From Candidatus Komeilibacteria bacterium RIFCSPLOWO2_02_FULL_48_11 (GTDB lineage: Bacteria > Patescibacteriota > Patescibacteriia > UBA2169): a DNA stretch of 24,056 bases. The notes beneath the pieces were generated by a model. It was not told the DNA's origin. It did no database searches and worked only from the letters and a program-made list of their open reading frames with translations. Below are positions 1 through 6,391 of the stretch, piece by piece (the first letter of the stretch is position 1; each line of letters begins with the position of its first letter). The stretch covers positions 1 to 24,056 of the forward strand of contig MHKO01000019.1 of NCBI GenBank assembly GCA_001818435.1. Direction: 5' to 3'. A program made the position numbers and the translations under genes.

Positions 1-11
1 CCTTTTCTAAG

Positions 12-70
12 AGGTTACATCAGCGATGGGGCAATGACATCATAGCAGGTTACATTCTGGGCGGGGCAAT
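12..70. repeat. Direct repeat pair upstream of the first TrmB gene
   Basis: Two 24-bp copies lie at 12-35 and 47-70, one every 35 bp. They share AGGTTACAT at the left and GGGGCAAT at the right, with seven variable bases between. They sit just upstream of the -10 box of the first trmB-like gene, so they could be operator half-sites for it; that role is inference. Confidence 0.5.
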
Positions 71-101
71 TCGTAATGTTTTTTATTTGTATAAATTGTT
101 G

Positions 102-107
102 TATAAT
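102..107 (+). promoter_or_regulatory. -10 box of the first TrmB gene
   Basis: A perfect TATAAT lies 26 nt before the ATG at 134. The expected -35 position is only a run of T, so a good -35 box is not seen. The paired repeats at 12-70 lie immediately upstream. Confidence 0.5.
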
Positions 108-133
108 AAAAGCACAACCACTAAAATTTTTTT

Positions 134-886
134 ATGGCACTCGAAAAAGAATTACAATACTTAGGTTTATCTGACAAAGAGGCGCGCGTGTATCTGGCAG
201 CGCTCGAGCTGGGCAGCGCCACGGCCCAGGAGGTGAGCAAGAAAGCGGGCATTAACCGCGCGACCGCATATTTTGTGCTCAAGCAGCTCATGGGGCTCGG
301 GCTGGTGAGCGAGATTGAGGAAGACAAGGTGGCAAAGTATGCGGCAGAGAACCCGAGCCAGCTTCAAGTTTTGCTCAAAAAGAAAGAAGAGGAAGTGCGC
401 GCAAGCGAGCGCACGTTTAATGATATCCTTCCGGAACTGCGCTCAATCCACAATCGGTCAGAAGGCAAGCCTATTGTGCGGTACCACGATGGCCGCGAAG
501 GACCGGAACTTATTCGAAGCGAGATGTTGAAGCTCAAGAATGATGAGGTATTTGTATTCTACGACTATGATAAAATTAAAGAAATTTTTACCGAAGAAGA
601 AACTGCGCAGTTCGCAAAAGACAAGAAAAAACGAGGACTAAAGACGAAAGCGATTTATACTTCACAATCAGATTTAGAGCGTCCGGCCATAGGAACTACC
701 ACAGAGCGGCGCAAAATAGATGTGAAAGAGTTTCCTATTAATGGAGATATTTCTATTTATGGGGATATCGTGAAAGTATCTAAGTTTTTAAAAGGTAAAA
801 ACGTGGGAGTAGTCACCATAGAGGATAAGGATATAGCAGGTACATTTAAGACACTGTTTAAGCTTGCATGGAAAGGAGCCGAATAA
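134..886 (+). CDS. TrmB-family transcriptional regulator
   Basis: A 250-residue DNA-binding regulator. Residues about 8-70 form a winged helix-turn-helix of TrmB type, with the typical DKEARVYLAALELG and NRATAYFVLKQL stretches. A charged linker helix (about 75-105) and a C-terminal sensor-like domain follow. The family is known for sugar-responsive repression or activation in archaea; in CPR bacteria the ligand is unknown. The N-terminal half is closely similar to the TrmB protein at 6877-7680. There is no clear SD before the ATG, only an A/T-rich run. The gene stands alone between a repeat pair and a terminator, so it may regulate itself or the divergent small-gene units downstream. The family call is strong; the target is not known. 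Confidence 0.85.
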   Translation: MALEKELQYLGLSDKEARVYLAALELGSATAQEVSKKAGINRATAYFVLKQLMGLGLVSEIEEDKVAKYAAENPSQLQVLLKKKEEEVRASERTFNDILPELRSIHNRSEGKPIVRYHDGREGPELIRSEMLKLKNDEVFVFYDYDKIKEIFTEEETAQFAKDKKKRGLKTKAIYTSQSDLERPAIGTTTERRKIDVKEFPINGDISIYGDIVKVSKFLKGKNVGVVTIEDKDIAGTFKTLFKLAWKGAE

Positions 887-922
887 AAACAGGGGAGCTT
901 ACACACTCTGTGAAAGCTCCCC
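882..922 (-). terminator. Leftward terminator
   Basis: On the minus strand, GGGGAGCTT (922-914) pairs with AAGCTCCCC (900-892). An inner CACA/TGTG stem continues the hairpin, and TGTTTTTATT follows. This is a good terminator for transcription coming from the promoter at 1214-1186. Confidence 0.65.
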
Positions 923-1179
923 AGCTCGGGTGATGTTAGTCGTCGCCCATTTTGCCCTCCTCGTGGCTTGCGGAGGGCTTTTCTTTTTCTTGCGCGCGCC
1001 ATCCTTGCTGCCGGCGGAAGCGGGTGTTTCGCATACCCTATTCCGCGGGCAGCTTTCACTTCGAACATCATCAAACCCTCCGAATGTTTAGGTGGTTTTG
1101 TGGGTTTATAGTTGCTTTTAGGCGCCACCTGTTCGCCTAAAAACAATTTTTGAGAATGCAAATAAAAAGAACTTCACAG
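885..1179 (-). ncRNA. Leftward short transcription unit, RNA or small ORF
   Basis: A minus-strand promoter and a terminator define a transcript of about 295 nt. It is full of stems: TTTTAGGCG with CGCCTAAAA at 1116-1142, and a 13-bp stem with one mismatch between GCTGCC(G)GCGGAA and its partner at about 1010-1053. There is also an SD (GGAGGG, 1081-1076) with a 7-nt spacer to an ATG at 1068. The ORF from that ATG has no stop before the terminator. A second SD lies inside the 978-954 stem, before a four-codon ORF (MGDD). Whether this is an ncRNA, a decayed gene or a real small ORF cannot be settled here. Confidence 0.35.
954..989 (+). terminator. Rho-independent terminator after the TrmB gene
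   Basis: GCCCTCC (954-960) pairs perfectly with GGAGGGC (972-978), followed by a T-rich tract. It ends rightward transcription from the regulator. Read on the other strand, the same stem contains an SD-like AGGAGGG (see the minus-strand unit). Confidence 0.75.
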
Positions 1180-1185
1180 ACAAGC

Positions 1186-1214
1186 ATAGTAGCATGACTA
1201 AAATAATTTGTCAA
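1186..1214 (-). promoter_or_regulatory. Sigma70-like promoter, leftward
   Basis: TTGACA (1214-1209), a 17-nt spacer and TACTAT (1191-1186) on the minus strand. It is divergent from the promoter at 1469-1496. The roughly 255 bp between them are AT-rich and hold no gene. Confidence 0.65.
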
Positions 1215-1416
1215 GTCCTATTAACAAATCCTCCATAAACTTCGCAAAAGACACAATAAAATACCAATAAAACATTCAAAATCACTCTTTTTTGATTTCT
1301 AAAATTGTTAGCGCATATAAACATAAAACATTAGCTCTCTGTGCAAACTTTTTATCAGCTGATCTGTTTATTATAATTGTCAGTGAAGATAAACATATTT
1401 TTAATGCAAATTTTAA

Positions 1417-1439
1417 GCTAATTTTAGCCTAAATTTAGC
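1417..1439. promoter_or_regulatory. Imperfect AT-rich palindrome, possible operator
   Basis: A 23-bp near-palindrome (GCTAATTTTAG, then CCTAAATTTAGC) sits 30 bp upstream of the -35 box at 1469. It could be a regulator site or an UP element. Apart from this and the two promoters I see nothing else in 1215-1468. Confidence 0.35.
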
Positions 1440-1468
1440 TCTACTGCGATTTAGTTATTTAGAGGAGC

Positions 1469-1496
1469 TTGACAAATTTTGCGGATGTGCTATGAT
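1469..1496 (+). promoter_or_regulatory. Sigma70-like promoter of the small-ORF region
   Basis: TTGACA (1469-1474), a 16-nt spacer and TATGAT (1491-1496). The predicted start near 1503 gives the first small ORF an unusually long leader of about 175 nt, which holds the folded element at 1532-1671. Confidence 0.7.
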
Positions 1497-1531
1497 GCTT
1501 TTCTTGCGAACCAAAAACGTTTTTTAAAAAG

Positions 1532-1671
1532 TTTTCCTGTAGCCAGTATAAAGGGGCAACTCACCCCCTTAAATAACTATATGTTTCGGGGTTAGAGCAA
1601 TCCTTTTATATCCCCTTTATACTGAATGCAGGAAAATTTCGGCACATAATCACAAAAAACTCCGAAAGGAG
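1532..1671 (+). promoter_or_regulatory. Structured 5' leader, riboswitch-like, with SD hairpin
   Basis: The outer stem is TTTTCCTG (1532-1539) with CAGGAAAA (1629-1636). Inside it, CAGTATAAAGGGG (1544-1556) pairs perfectly with CCCCTTTATACTG (1612-1624). The two stems are joined by a 4x4 internal loop. The 55-nt apex can form another CCCC/GGGG stem. Just before the ORF at 1680, CTCC-GAAA-GGAG (1660-1671) puts the SD into a tetraloop hairpin. This layout resembles a translation-controlling leader. I cannot match it to a known riboswitch class; a small MITE is the alternative. Confidence 0.5.
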
Positions 1672-1679
1672 GTGATTGA

Positions 1680-1844
1680 ATGGCCAGAACCAGCATGTCC
1701 CGCAAAGACTTGGCCCGGGCAGCCAATGAGCTGCTCCGGCAGGCCGGGTTCTTTAGCCGGGCTGACTGGTGCCAGATGTGCTTCGAGCGTCGGAGGATTA
1801 TTCCGACCCCGATGAACGGCAAACCAAGCCGATTTCATCGGTAG
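1680..1844 (+). CDS. Small basic protein, 54 aa, unknown
   Basis: The start is set by AAAGGAGGTGATTGA directly before the ATG, which is close to a perfect match to the 16S anti-SD. The product is 54 residues, basic (about 12 Arg/Lys), with a helical first half (RKDLARAANELLRQAG) and a CQMC pair at 31-34 that might bind metal. No family is recognised. It is the first ORF after the promoter at 1469-1496 and the folded leader. Codons are GC-rich. The very strong SD contrasts with the SD-less housekeeping genes of the window. That it is translated is likely; the function is unknown. Confidence 0.55.
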   Translation: MARTSMSRKDLARAANELLRQAGFFSRADWCQMCFERRRIIPTPMNGKPSRFHR

Positions 1845-2480
1845 AGAAGCCAGGCTGTTCTGGCAGGGCGCTGTGGGCTAAGGAGCGTCCTGGACCAAGC
1901 GAGTTCTCCGCGCGAGCATGCCACGGACAGCTCAAAATAGCCCCAAGGACACATGGACGTGTCCTTTGAACCACAACTTGCATACTTAAAAAAGGAGGTT
2001 TGCCATGAAACGGCAAACACTTGCTAAACATGGCTTTCTGCTATGTTTGGCTTCCCAGAGCGCGCTACTTGTTCTGTAGCGCGTTGCGGGGAGCAAAATG
2101 TTCATTGTAGCGCAGTTGCGCCGCGCAGAGCCAGCCCGAAGAATGGGAAGGCTGCGGTACAGCAAGGAAGGGGTGTGAAGTTGCTGTTCCCTTTCGTAGC
2201 TGCGAAAGGCGCTTTTACCGAGTAACGCCCGACCAGAGGCGGCAGGCTTGCGCGCGAGCCTCAAATCTTGTCCATGGGGAGAACCATGCACAGTTCGCCC
2301 CGTTCCCAAAGCCGGTGTGTGGCATCGGTTTTGGGAACGTTGGATATTATTTCTTCTCTTTTTGTGCGCGAGGAGAGATTTCAAGAAGAGAAAGGAATAA
2401 AATTCAGTCCCTTTCGGCGCCCCCTGGACTGGCGGGGCGTTGCTAGTAAAATAAATTTTTTCTCAAGGAGGTGGATGATT
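1845..2480 (+). other. Hairpin-rich stretch between small ORFs
   Basis: About 640 bases hold one doubtful mini-ORF (2005-2079) but many inverted repeats. AAGGACAC pairs with GTGTCCTT at 1945-1966. GTTTGCC pairs with GGCAAAC at 1998-2018, with the ATG in the loop. CGCGCTAC pairs with GTAGCGCG near 2060-2085. CCTTTCG pairs with CGAAAGG near 2189-2208. CGTTCCCAAA(G)CCG (2301-2314) pairs with its partner at 2326-2339. CGCCCC pairs with GGGGCG near 2418-2440. The density suggests a structured RNA rather than a protein gene. None of these has a classical T-tract. Confidence 0.45.
2005..2079 (+). CDS. Possible 24-aa peptide ORF
   Basis: AAAAAAGGAGG lies 6 nt before an ATG, and a 24-codon ORF ends at TAG in 2077-2079. 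The peptide starts MKRQT and then is hydrophobic. The start codon sits in the 7-nt loop of a perfect 7-bp stem (1998-2018), and most of the ORF overlaps further hairpins. It may be a regulatory leader peptide or no gene at all. Confidence 0.25.
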   Translation: MKRQTLAKHGFLLCLASQSALLVL

Positions 2481-2750
2481 ATGGCGCGAGAGCCGTGGGA
2501 GCGAGAAGTGGATGTGCGGACGGCGCAGGAGCGAGCGCGCCGAAATAATTCGGAATGCGCCACATGCGGGGCGTGGCTAGATGAGGACGGCACTTGTCCG
2601 CGGTGCCACCAGCCCAAGCCGAATTTTTCGGCCAAGCCCGCGATTAAGCCGGCTCGGAAGCCGCTCTCGGCTTTCCTGCCGTGTTGCGGCGCGGTCCGGC
2701 CTGCCAGTCTGCGGCCGGAAGACCCGTGCCCTGCCTGCGGCGCAAATTGA
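2481..2750 (+). CDS. Small protein with zinc-ribbon-like CxxC pairs
   Basis: An 89-residue protein. AAGGAGG at 2465-2471 favours the ATG at 2481 over the ATG at 2475, which is too close. Residues about 19-40 contain CATC and then CPRC, a spacing typical of a zinc ribbon. The C-terminus has a second cysteine set, PCC and CPAC, separated by a basic linker (KPARKP). This suggests two small zinc-binding knuckles that could bind nucleic acid or protein. No named family is recognised. It lies in the small-ORF region with no close neighbour. The metal-binding inference is fair; the role is open. Confidence 0.6.
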   Translation: MAREPWEREVDVRTAQERARRNNSECATCGAWLDEDGTCPRCHQPKPNFSAKPAIKPARKPLSAFLPCCGAVRPASLRPEDPCPACGAN

Positions 2751-3111
2751 TCTTTTCTTTTTTTCGGAGACGAGCTGGCCAAACACTCCGTTACCAAAAG
2801 TTTGGCTTCTACTAACAAGTTTTTATTTTGTGCCCAGGCCTGTGCAGCGGGCACAAAACCCAAATTAGGCCGCGGATGATATGGCGGTGCGGTTTTTGGG
2901 AGAAAATTGGTTGGCAGAGTAGGCCAAGCGGAGATTGTTTTCCGCGCGAGCGCACTTTTCCTTGGATTTATTTTTGATGAGTCCAGAGAAAAGTGAAATT
3001 GTTCTTTGAGTTGTCCGTGTCGGGCTGGCGGGTTCCTGTTGTGTTTATGTTGGCAGGAGCTACATCAGCCTTGATCAGGTTGTCTGAAATGTACAGGAAA
3101 GGAGCAGTCCA
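2751..3111 (+). other. Gene-less stretch with three hairpins
   Basis: GCCAAAC pairs with GTTTGGC (2777-2805). TTTTGTGCCC (2826-2835) pairs perfectly with GGGCACAAAA (2849-2858). CACTTTTC pairs with GAAAAGTG, a large hairpin at about 2951-2996. The middle one resembles a bidirectional terminator without a long T-tract. No ORF with an SD site is seen here. Confidence 0.4.
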
Positions 3112-3450
3112 ATGTTGACGATTTTTGTGCAGGTCTGCCAGTCATACTTAGATTTTGACCTCAAGGAAGTGAGTCAGGATCCGATGGATGACATCCTCGT
3201 CACAAAGGAACTACGAGTAGATCCTTTGCTGACGGCAGGTGAACTGATTAACATGGTTGAGCCTGGGGCATCTATTTTCAAACAAGATGCGTTCGGGCAA
3301 GATGAGGAGCCTCTGGATGACGGGGACCTCTTCGGGAAGTTCGGGTGGTATACCTGGGTGGGCACGTGGGAAAATCTGTGGAAGAGCCAGGACGGGGCGG
3401 CTCTGAAAGTTTTTGAAACACAGACAGTTTTTCACAAGCCCACAACCTGA
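3112..3450 (+). CDS. Acidic hypothetical protein, 112 aa
   Basis: A 112-residue acidic protein, led by AAAGGAG 9 nt before the ATG. It has no signal peptide or membrane segment. Asp/Glu are frequent (DFDLKE, DEEPLDDGD), and an aromatic patch (GWYTWVGTWENLW) lies near residues 78-90. I do not recognise a family. It is followed 34 nt later by the next small ORF, and a short hairpin (CTGAT/ATCAG) overlaps its stop codon. GC-rich codon use matches the other small ORFs of the region. Coding status is likely from the SD, length and composition. Confidence 0.6.
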   Translation: MLTIFVQVCQSYLDFDLKEVSQDPMDDILVTKELRVDPLLTAGELINMVEPGASIFKQDAFGQDEEPLDDGDLFGKFGWYTWVGTWENLWKSQDGAALKVFETQTVFHKPTT

Positions 3451-3484
3451 TTTTTATCAGTCACCCTAAAAAAAGGAGATATGC

Positions 3485-3751
3485 ATGCCTATTTCTGTCG
3501 AGGAGCGCGTGAAGCAGTGGAATATGCAGTACCGCCAGGCGGGCCAGCCGGATGAGCCCATTATGGTTCAAGGCATCCGTTTCTGGCGAGTCGGGCACAA
3601 TGCCACGTGCAACTTCTACGCCGGGGTTGGCGCAGATGGGGCACTGTATTATTTGGGGCATGACGTGCCGTTCGAGAAATTGAGCGAAGCTCGGCTTGAG
3701 CGCGTGGGCAATTGGCGCGCTCGAAAGGAGCATTACTGGGGGCACTTTTAG
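3485..3751 (+). CDS. Hypothetical protein, 88 aa
   Basis: An 88-residue protein led by AAAAAAAGGAG with 6-7 nt to the ATG. The composition looks like a real soluble fold: VEERVKQWNMQYR is helical, then IMVQGIRFWRVG and LYYLGHDVPF look like strands, and a charged C-terminal helix ends WRARKEHYWGHF. Trp, Tyr and His are frequent. No family is recognised. It probably shares a transcript with the ORF at 3112-3450, and the next SD-led start follows 29 nt after its stop. Confidence 0.6.
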   Translation: MPISVEERVKQWNMQYRQAGQPDEPIMVQGIRFWRVGHNATCNFYAGVGADGALYYLGHDVPFEKLSEARLERVGNWRARKEHYWGHF

Positions 3752-3780
3752 GCAGTGCCCTGCGAAAGGGGGTGATTACC

Positions 3781-3957
3781 ATGTTCGGGCGCAAGAAGCA
3801 GGCACGGAAACGCGCGTGCCGAAACTTCAAACTTGGCAGATTTTTTAAAAATCTGCCTTCACTCATGCTTTTCTGCTCGCAGGAGGGTATAAGTGAAGTT
3901 ATGGTATATACAAAAAGCAACGGTATCTCACAGTGCCGTTGCTTTTTGTATGTTTAG
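3781..3957 (+). CDS. Doubtful small basic ORF, 58 aa
   Basis: GAAAGGGGGTGA precedes an ATG, and the N-terminus is very basic (GRKKQARKRACR). The ORF contains the palindrome GGCAGATTT/AAATCTGCC (3835-3857). It reads through the terminator at 3909-3950 before its stop, which overlaps the end of the convergent CCA-enzyme gene. The 3' half is therefore suspect. It may be a short, decayed or non-stop ORF. Confidence 0.3.
   Translation: MFGRKKQARKRACRNFKLGRFFKNLPSLMLFCSQEGISEVMVYTKSNGISQCRCFLYV
3909..3950. terminator. Bidirectional terminator
   Basis: TACAAAAAGCAACGG (3909-3923) pairs perfectly with CCGTTGCTTTTTGTA (3936-3950), with A- and T-runs in both directions. It separates the rightward small-ORF unit from the leftward tRNA nucleotidyltransferase gene. 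Confidence 0.8.
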
Positions 3958-5570
3958 TTTGCGAATATTTGCGAAACTTTTTGCTTAAATTTTTCCATGT
4001 CGCCCGGAAAGCGCAGGTAATCAATATCATCATCATCAAGCCGTTGTTTCGCATCGGCAATGGCGCGCTCAACGTCGCCCGGCGCGAGCTCTCCTTCGTC
4101 GAGTAGGGTGCGGACATGCTCTTTCACCAGCCCGATAATCGGGCTGCCTTTCTTGGGCGCTGTTTGTTCGCCGCCAAAGAAGGCTTCCACGATAGCGTTG
4201 CTTATTTGCCGGTCAGCAGCGCCCTGCCGCTCGCGCGCTTTTTCCTGCTCCCTGAAGCCTTGCAACTCTTTCCATGCCCGGCTGAACCGCTCAACCGCAT
4301 CCTGCGCGCTCTTGCCTTCGGTAAAATTCCCAATATCATCAGCAAGGCTCAAGAACAAGAGCGCTTCTGCCTGCTCGTTGCGGAAGAGTTCGGCTTTTGT
4401 GCTCTTGCGCAATTTATGGTTTCCTCTGGAGCCAATGTTGTGCGCGCTCATGTGGTTTTCCACCAGGAAAGCAACATCCTGTTTTTCTTGGTTTGAAAAC
4501 CTAAGCCTGCGCGCGACCGCGTTGAGCAGTTCGCGCGACCGTTGCTCGTGCCCATAGAAGCGGTGGCGCGCGGTTGCGCCCAAAGCATCGCGCGCCGGCT
4601 CTTGCGTTTCTGCTTTGCCTGCATCGTGCAGCAGGTTTGCCCACTGCCATACGACCCCGTACTTTTTGTAGAATTGTTCAACCACCTCGCTGTTTGAGAG
4701 CGCGCCATCGAGATTGAGTTTTTCGCGCGCTTGCGCCACAAACTCCGGCCGCGCAATTGCGCGCATGGTTTCGAGCGTGTGTTGGTATGCGCTTCCTTCT
4801 CGGTGCATTTCTGATTTTGCGTTTTGCGGAGCGTGCTCGGTTTCGATGAGCGCATACACCTCAGGCACGGTATGTTCAAGCAATCCCAAGCGCGCCATAT
4901 CCGCAATAGCGAACGCGGCGCGCGGGAGCTTGAGGATTTTGTCGAACTCCTCTTTCACGCGCTCCGGCGAAATCCTATCGCGGTCTGCCAAGACCGCGCC
5001 GTGCTCCCGCATGACTGACTGCGCGCCGCGGTCGAACTTCATGTTGTACGTTGCCCGAAACCGGACGTACCGGAGCATGCGCATCGGGTCTTCTGCGACC
5101 AGCCGCTCATATGGATCGTTTACCGTTCGCAGCACACGCTCCTCAATGTCTTTCATGCCGCCCACATAGTCAAGAATCTTTTCTTGCACCGGGTCAAAGT
5201 AGAGCGCGCCAATGGTAAAATCGCGGCGCGCAACATCTTCGCGGATGTCGCGGGTTTCCCGCACGTTCATGGGTTTTCGGTTTTTACCGTAGTCAGATTC
5301 TGTCCGGAACGTTGCTATTTCGAATTCAGCGTGTTTGCCGCCTATTGCAATAATGACGTTCAGCACCTTAAAATTTTCACCAGTTTCTTTGAACGCGGCA
5401 TACCCGCCTTGCTCCAGCACAGCCCGCGCGTCCTGGTACGGCAGGCTTGTCGCAATATCAATATCATTCGGGTTAAACCGCATGTCCGGGTACTGTTCTG
5501 GCAGCTGCGACATCAGGAGGTCGCGCCCATAGCCGCCCACAAAGTACGCTTCCGCGCCAGACTCCTGCAA
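3954..5570 (-). CDS. cca: CCA-adding tRNA nucleotidyltransferase with HD domain
   Basis: Adds or repairs the 3' CCA of tRNAs. The class II nucleotidyltransferase core is clear: YFVGGYGRD near residues 9-17, the catalytic pair NDIDIA (Asp36, Asp38), RRDFTIGALYFDP, and the RNA-binding EDPMRMLRYVRF motif. An HD domain follows (LLHDAGK, later ENHMSAHN), and a long charged C-terminal part completes 538 residues. The usual GGxVRD is GGYGRD here. The start given is a TTG with no SD. In this frame there is no ATG upstream before a stop. Another frame (from ATG 5724) encodes a natural-looking N-terminus, MEQIENRTPKIDKQ onward, suggesting a +1 frameshift or sequence error near 5580-5600. The family call is certain; the N-terminus is not. 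Confidence 0.9.
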   Translation of the reverse strand: MQESGAEAYFVGGYGRDLLMSQLPEQYPDMRFNPNDIDIATSLPYQDARAVLEQGGYAAFKETGENFKVLNVIIAIGGKHAEFEIATFRTESDYGKNRKPMNVRETRDIREDVARRDFTIGALYFDPVQEKILDYVGGMKDIEERVLRTVNDPYERLVAEDPMRMLRYVRFRATYNMKFDRGAQSVMREHGAVLADRDRISPERVKEEFDKILKLPRAAFAIADMARLGLLEHTVPEVYALIETEHAPQNAKSEMHREGSAYQHTLETMRAIARPEFVAQAREKLNLDGALSNSEVVEQFYKKYGVVWQWANLLHDAGKAETQEPARDALGATARHRFYGHEQRSRELLNAVARRLRFSNQEKQDVAFLVENHMSAHNIGSRGNHKLRKSTKAELFRNEQAEALLFLSLADDIGNFTEGKSAQDAVERFSRAWKELQGFREQEKARERQGAADRQISNAIVEAFFGGEQTAPKKGSPIIGLVKEHVRTLLDEGELAPGDVERAIADAKQRLDDDDIDYLRFPGDMEKFKQKVSQIFAN

Positions 5571-5814
5571 GAGCTGAACAATAAATATGCAGCCCGACTC
5601 GCTCTTGTTCGCTGTTCGGTTCCCACTCGACAGCCCTGCGCTCGGGAGTTTGCGCTATTTCTGGCGCAGCTGCCTGCTCGGTTTGTTTGTCTATTTTAGG
5701 GGTGCGGTTTTCTATCTGTTCCATAGCAGTATGCATAATTGTATAGTTGCAGTATACAAAATTATTGCCACCCTGCACACCCTACGTAAACAATCTTCGC
5801 CATTTAGTGTATAC

Positions 5815-6391
5815 TATAGACATCACACTATGAAATTGCACTAGACATGCTAGGATAATTTTATGGAGCGATGTCAAAAACTAAAACAAAAACAAATAAA
5901 GGAACTGCGCGAAGCGATTAAAACCAGCAAAAAGGCGGATGAAGTGAAGCGGGCGCAGGCAATAATCATGGTTGGGCAATGTCTCTGGTGAGGCAATAGC
6001 CGTTCTGATTTTCAGAAAATATGGCTTCCGAAGAACGAATATCCCAAGATTGCCATATCAAACACCAGAAAGAACCGGAGCGCCTACGGGTTTCTGAACG
6101 TCAAGATCAGGACGGAGCATGCTATGGAAGACAGGATACTGGCATCGGGGTCAGTTATCCAAGAATTCATTAAAAAAGACAAAAACATTGCCACCGTCTA
6201 TTTTTCTAGATATTCACCTGAAGAAAATCTTCAAGAGCATGTCTGGAAAAACGGACGATCAGCCGTTACTCACAATGCGTTTATTAAAAATATTGATGCC
6301 GCAACAGACGCATTTACGGAATATCTAAACGCAACGAAATTCCAGTATTCACTTCTTGGTTTTAGTGCGGGTTTATAGTGTGATATCTATA
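5815..6391 (+). mobile_element. Decayed IS630-family element with terminal inverted repeats
   Basis: The left end, reading TATAGACATCACACTATG from 5815, matches the inverted right end, TATAGATATCACACTATA (6391 inward). The similarity continues over about 30 bp with a few mismatches. The ends lie at TA dinucleotides, as expected for IS630/Tc1-type insertion. The 577-bp interior holds only N- and C-terminal transposase fragments, so the element is internally deleted and dead. It landed in the 3' end of a RelE-like toxin gene. Confidence 0.75.
5863..6378 (+). pseudogene. IS630-family transposase remnant
   Basis: 5863-5991 encodes 42 residues (LKQKQIKELREAIK, then RAQAIIMVG) typical of the N-terminal helix-turn-helix of IS630 transposases, ending in a premature TGA. 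The following bases continue as GNVSGEAIAVL in another frame, so there is a frameshift. After a gap, 6124-6378 encodes the C-terminal DDE end, including YSPEENLQEHVWK, matching the family's YSPxLNxxExxW signature. The central catalytic Asp region is missing. The final TAG lies in the right inverted repeat. Confidence 0.75.

Noticed and set aside
12..70. CRISPR-like repeats
   Set aside because: Only two copies with a variable centre inside the repeat and an 11-nt gap; no cas genes in the window.
757..1161. Long leftward ORF of 134 codons
   Set aside because: The upstream part lacks an SD and the downstream part is antisense to the TrmB gene beyond a strong terminator; only the SD-led middle start is kept, as part of the leftward unit.
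2268..2480. N-terminal extension of the zinc-ribbon-like ORF
   Set aside because: It overlaps several perfect hairpins and the strong SD at 2465-2471 points to ATG 2481.
3893..3960. GTG start after GGAGG near 3890
   Set aside because: The frame runs straight through the bidirectional terminator and into the CCA gene; no protein-like composition.
4060..5699. Rightward ORFs inside the CCA-enzyme gene
   Set aside because: They are antisense shadows of a clearly conserved enzyme and have no SD or family features.
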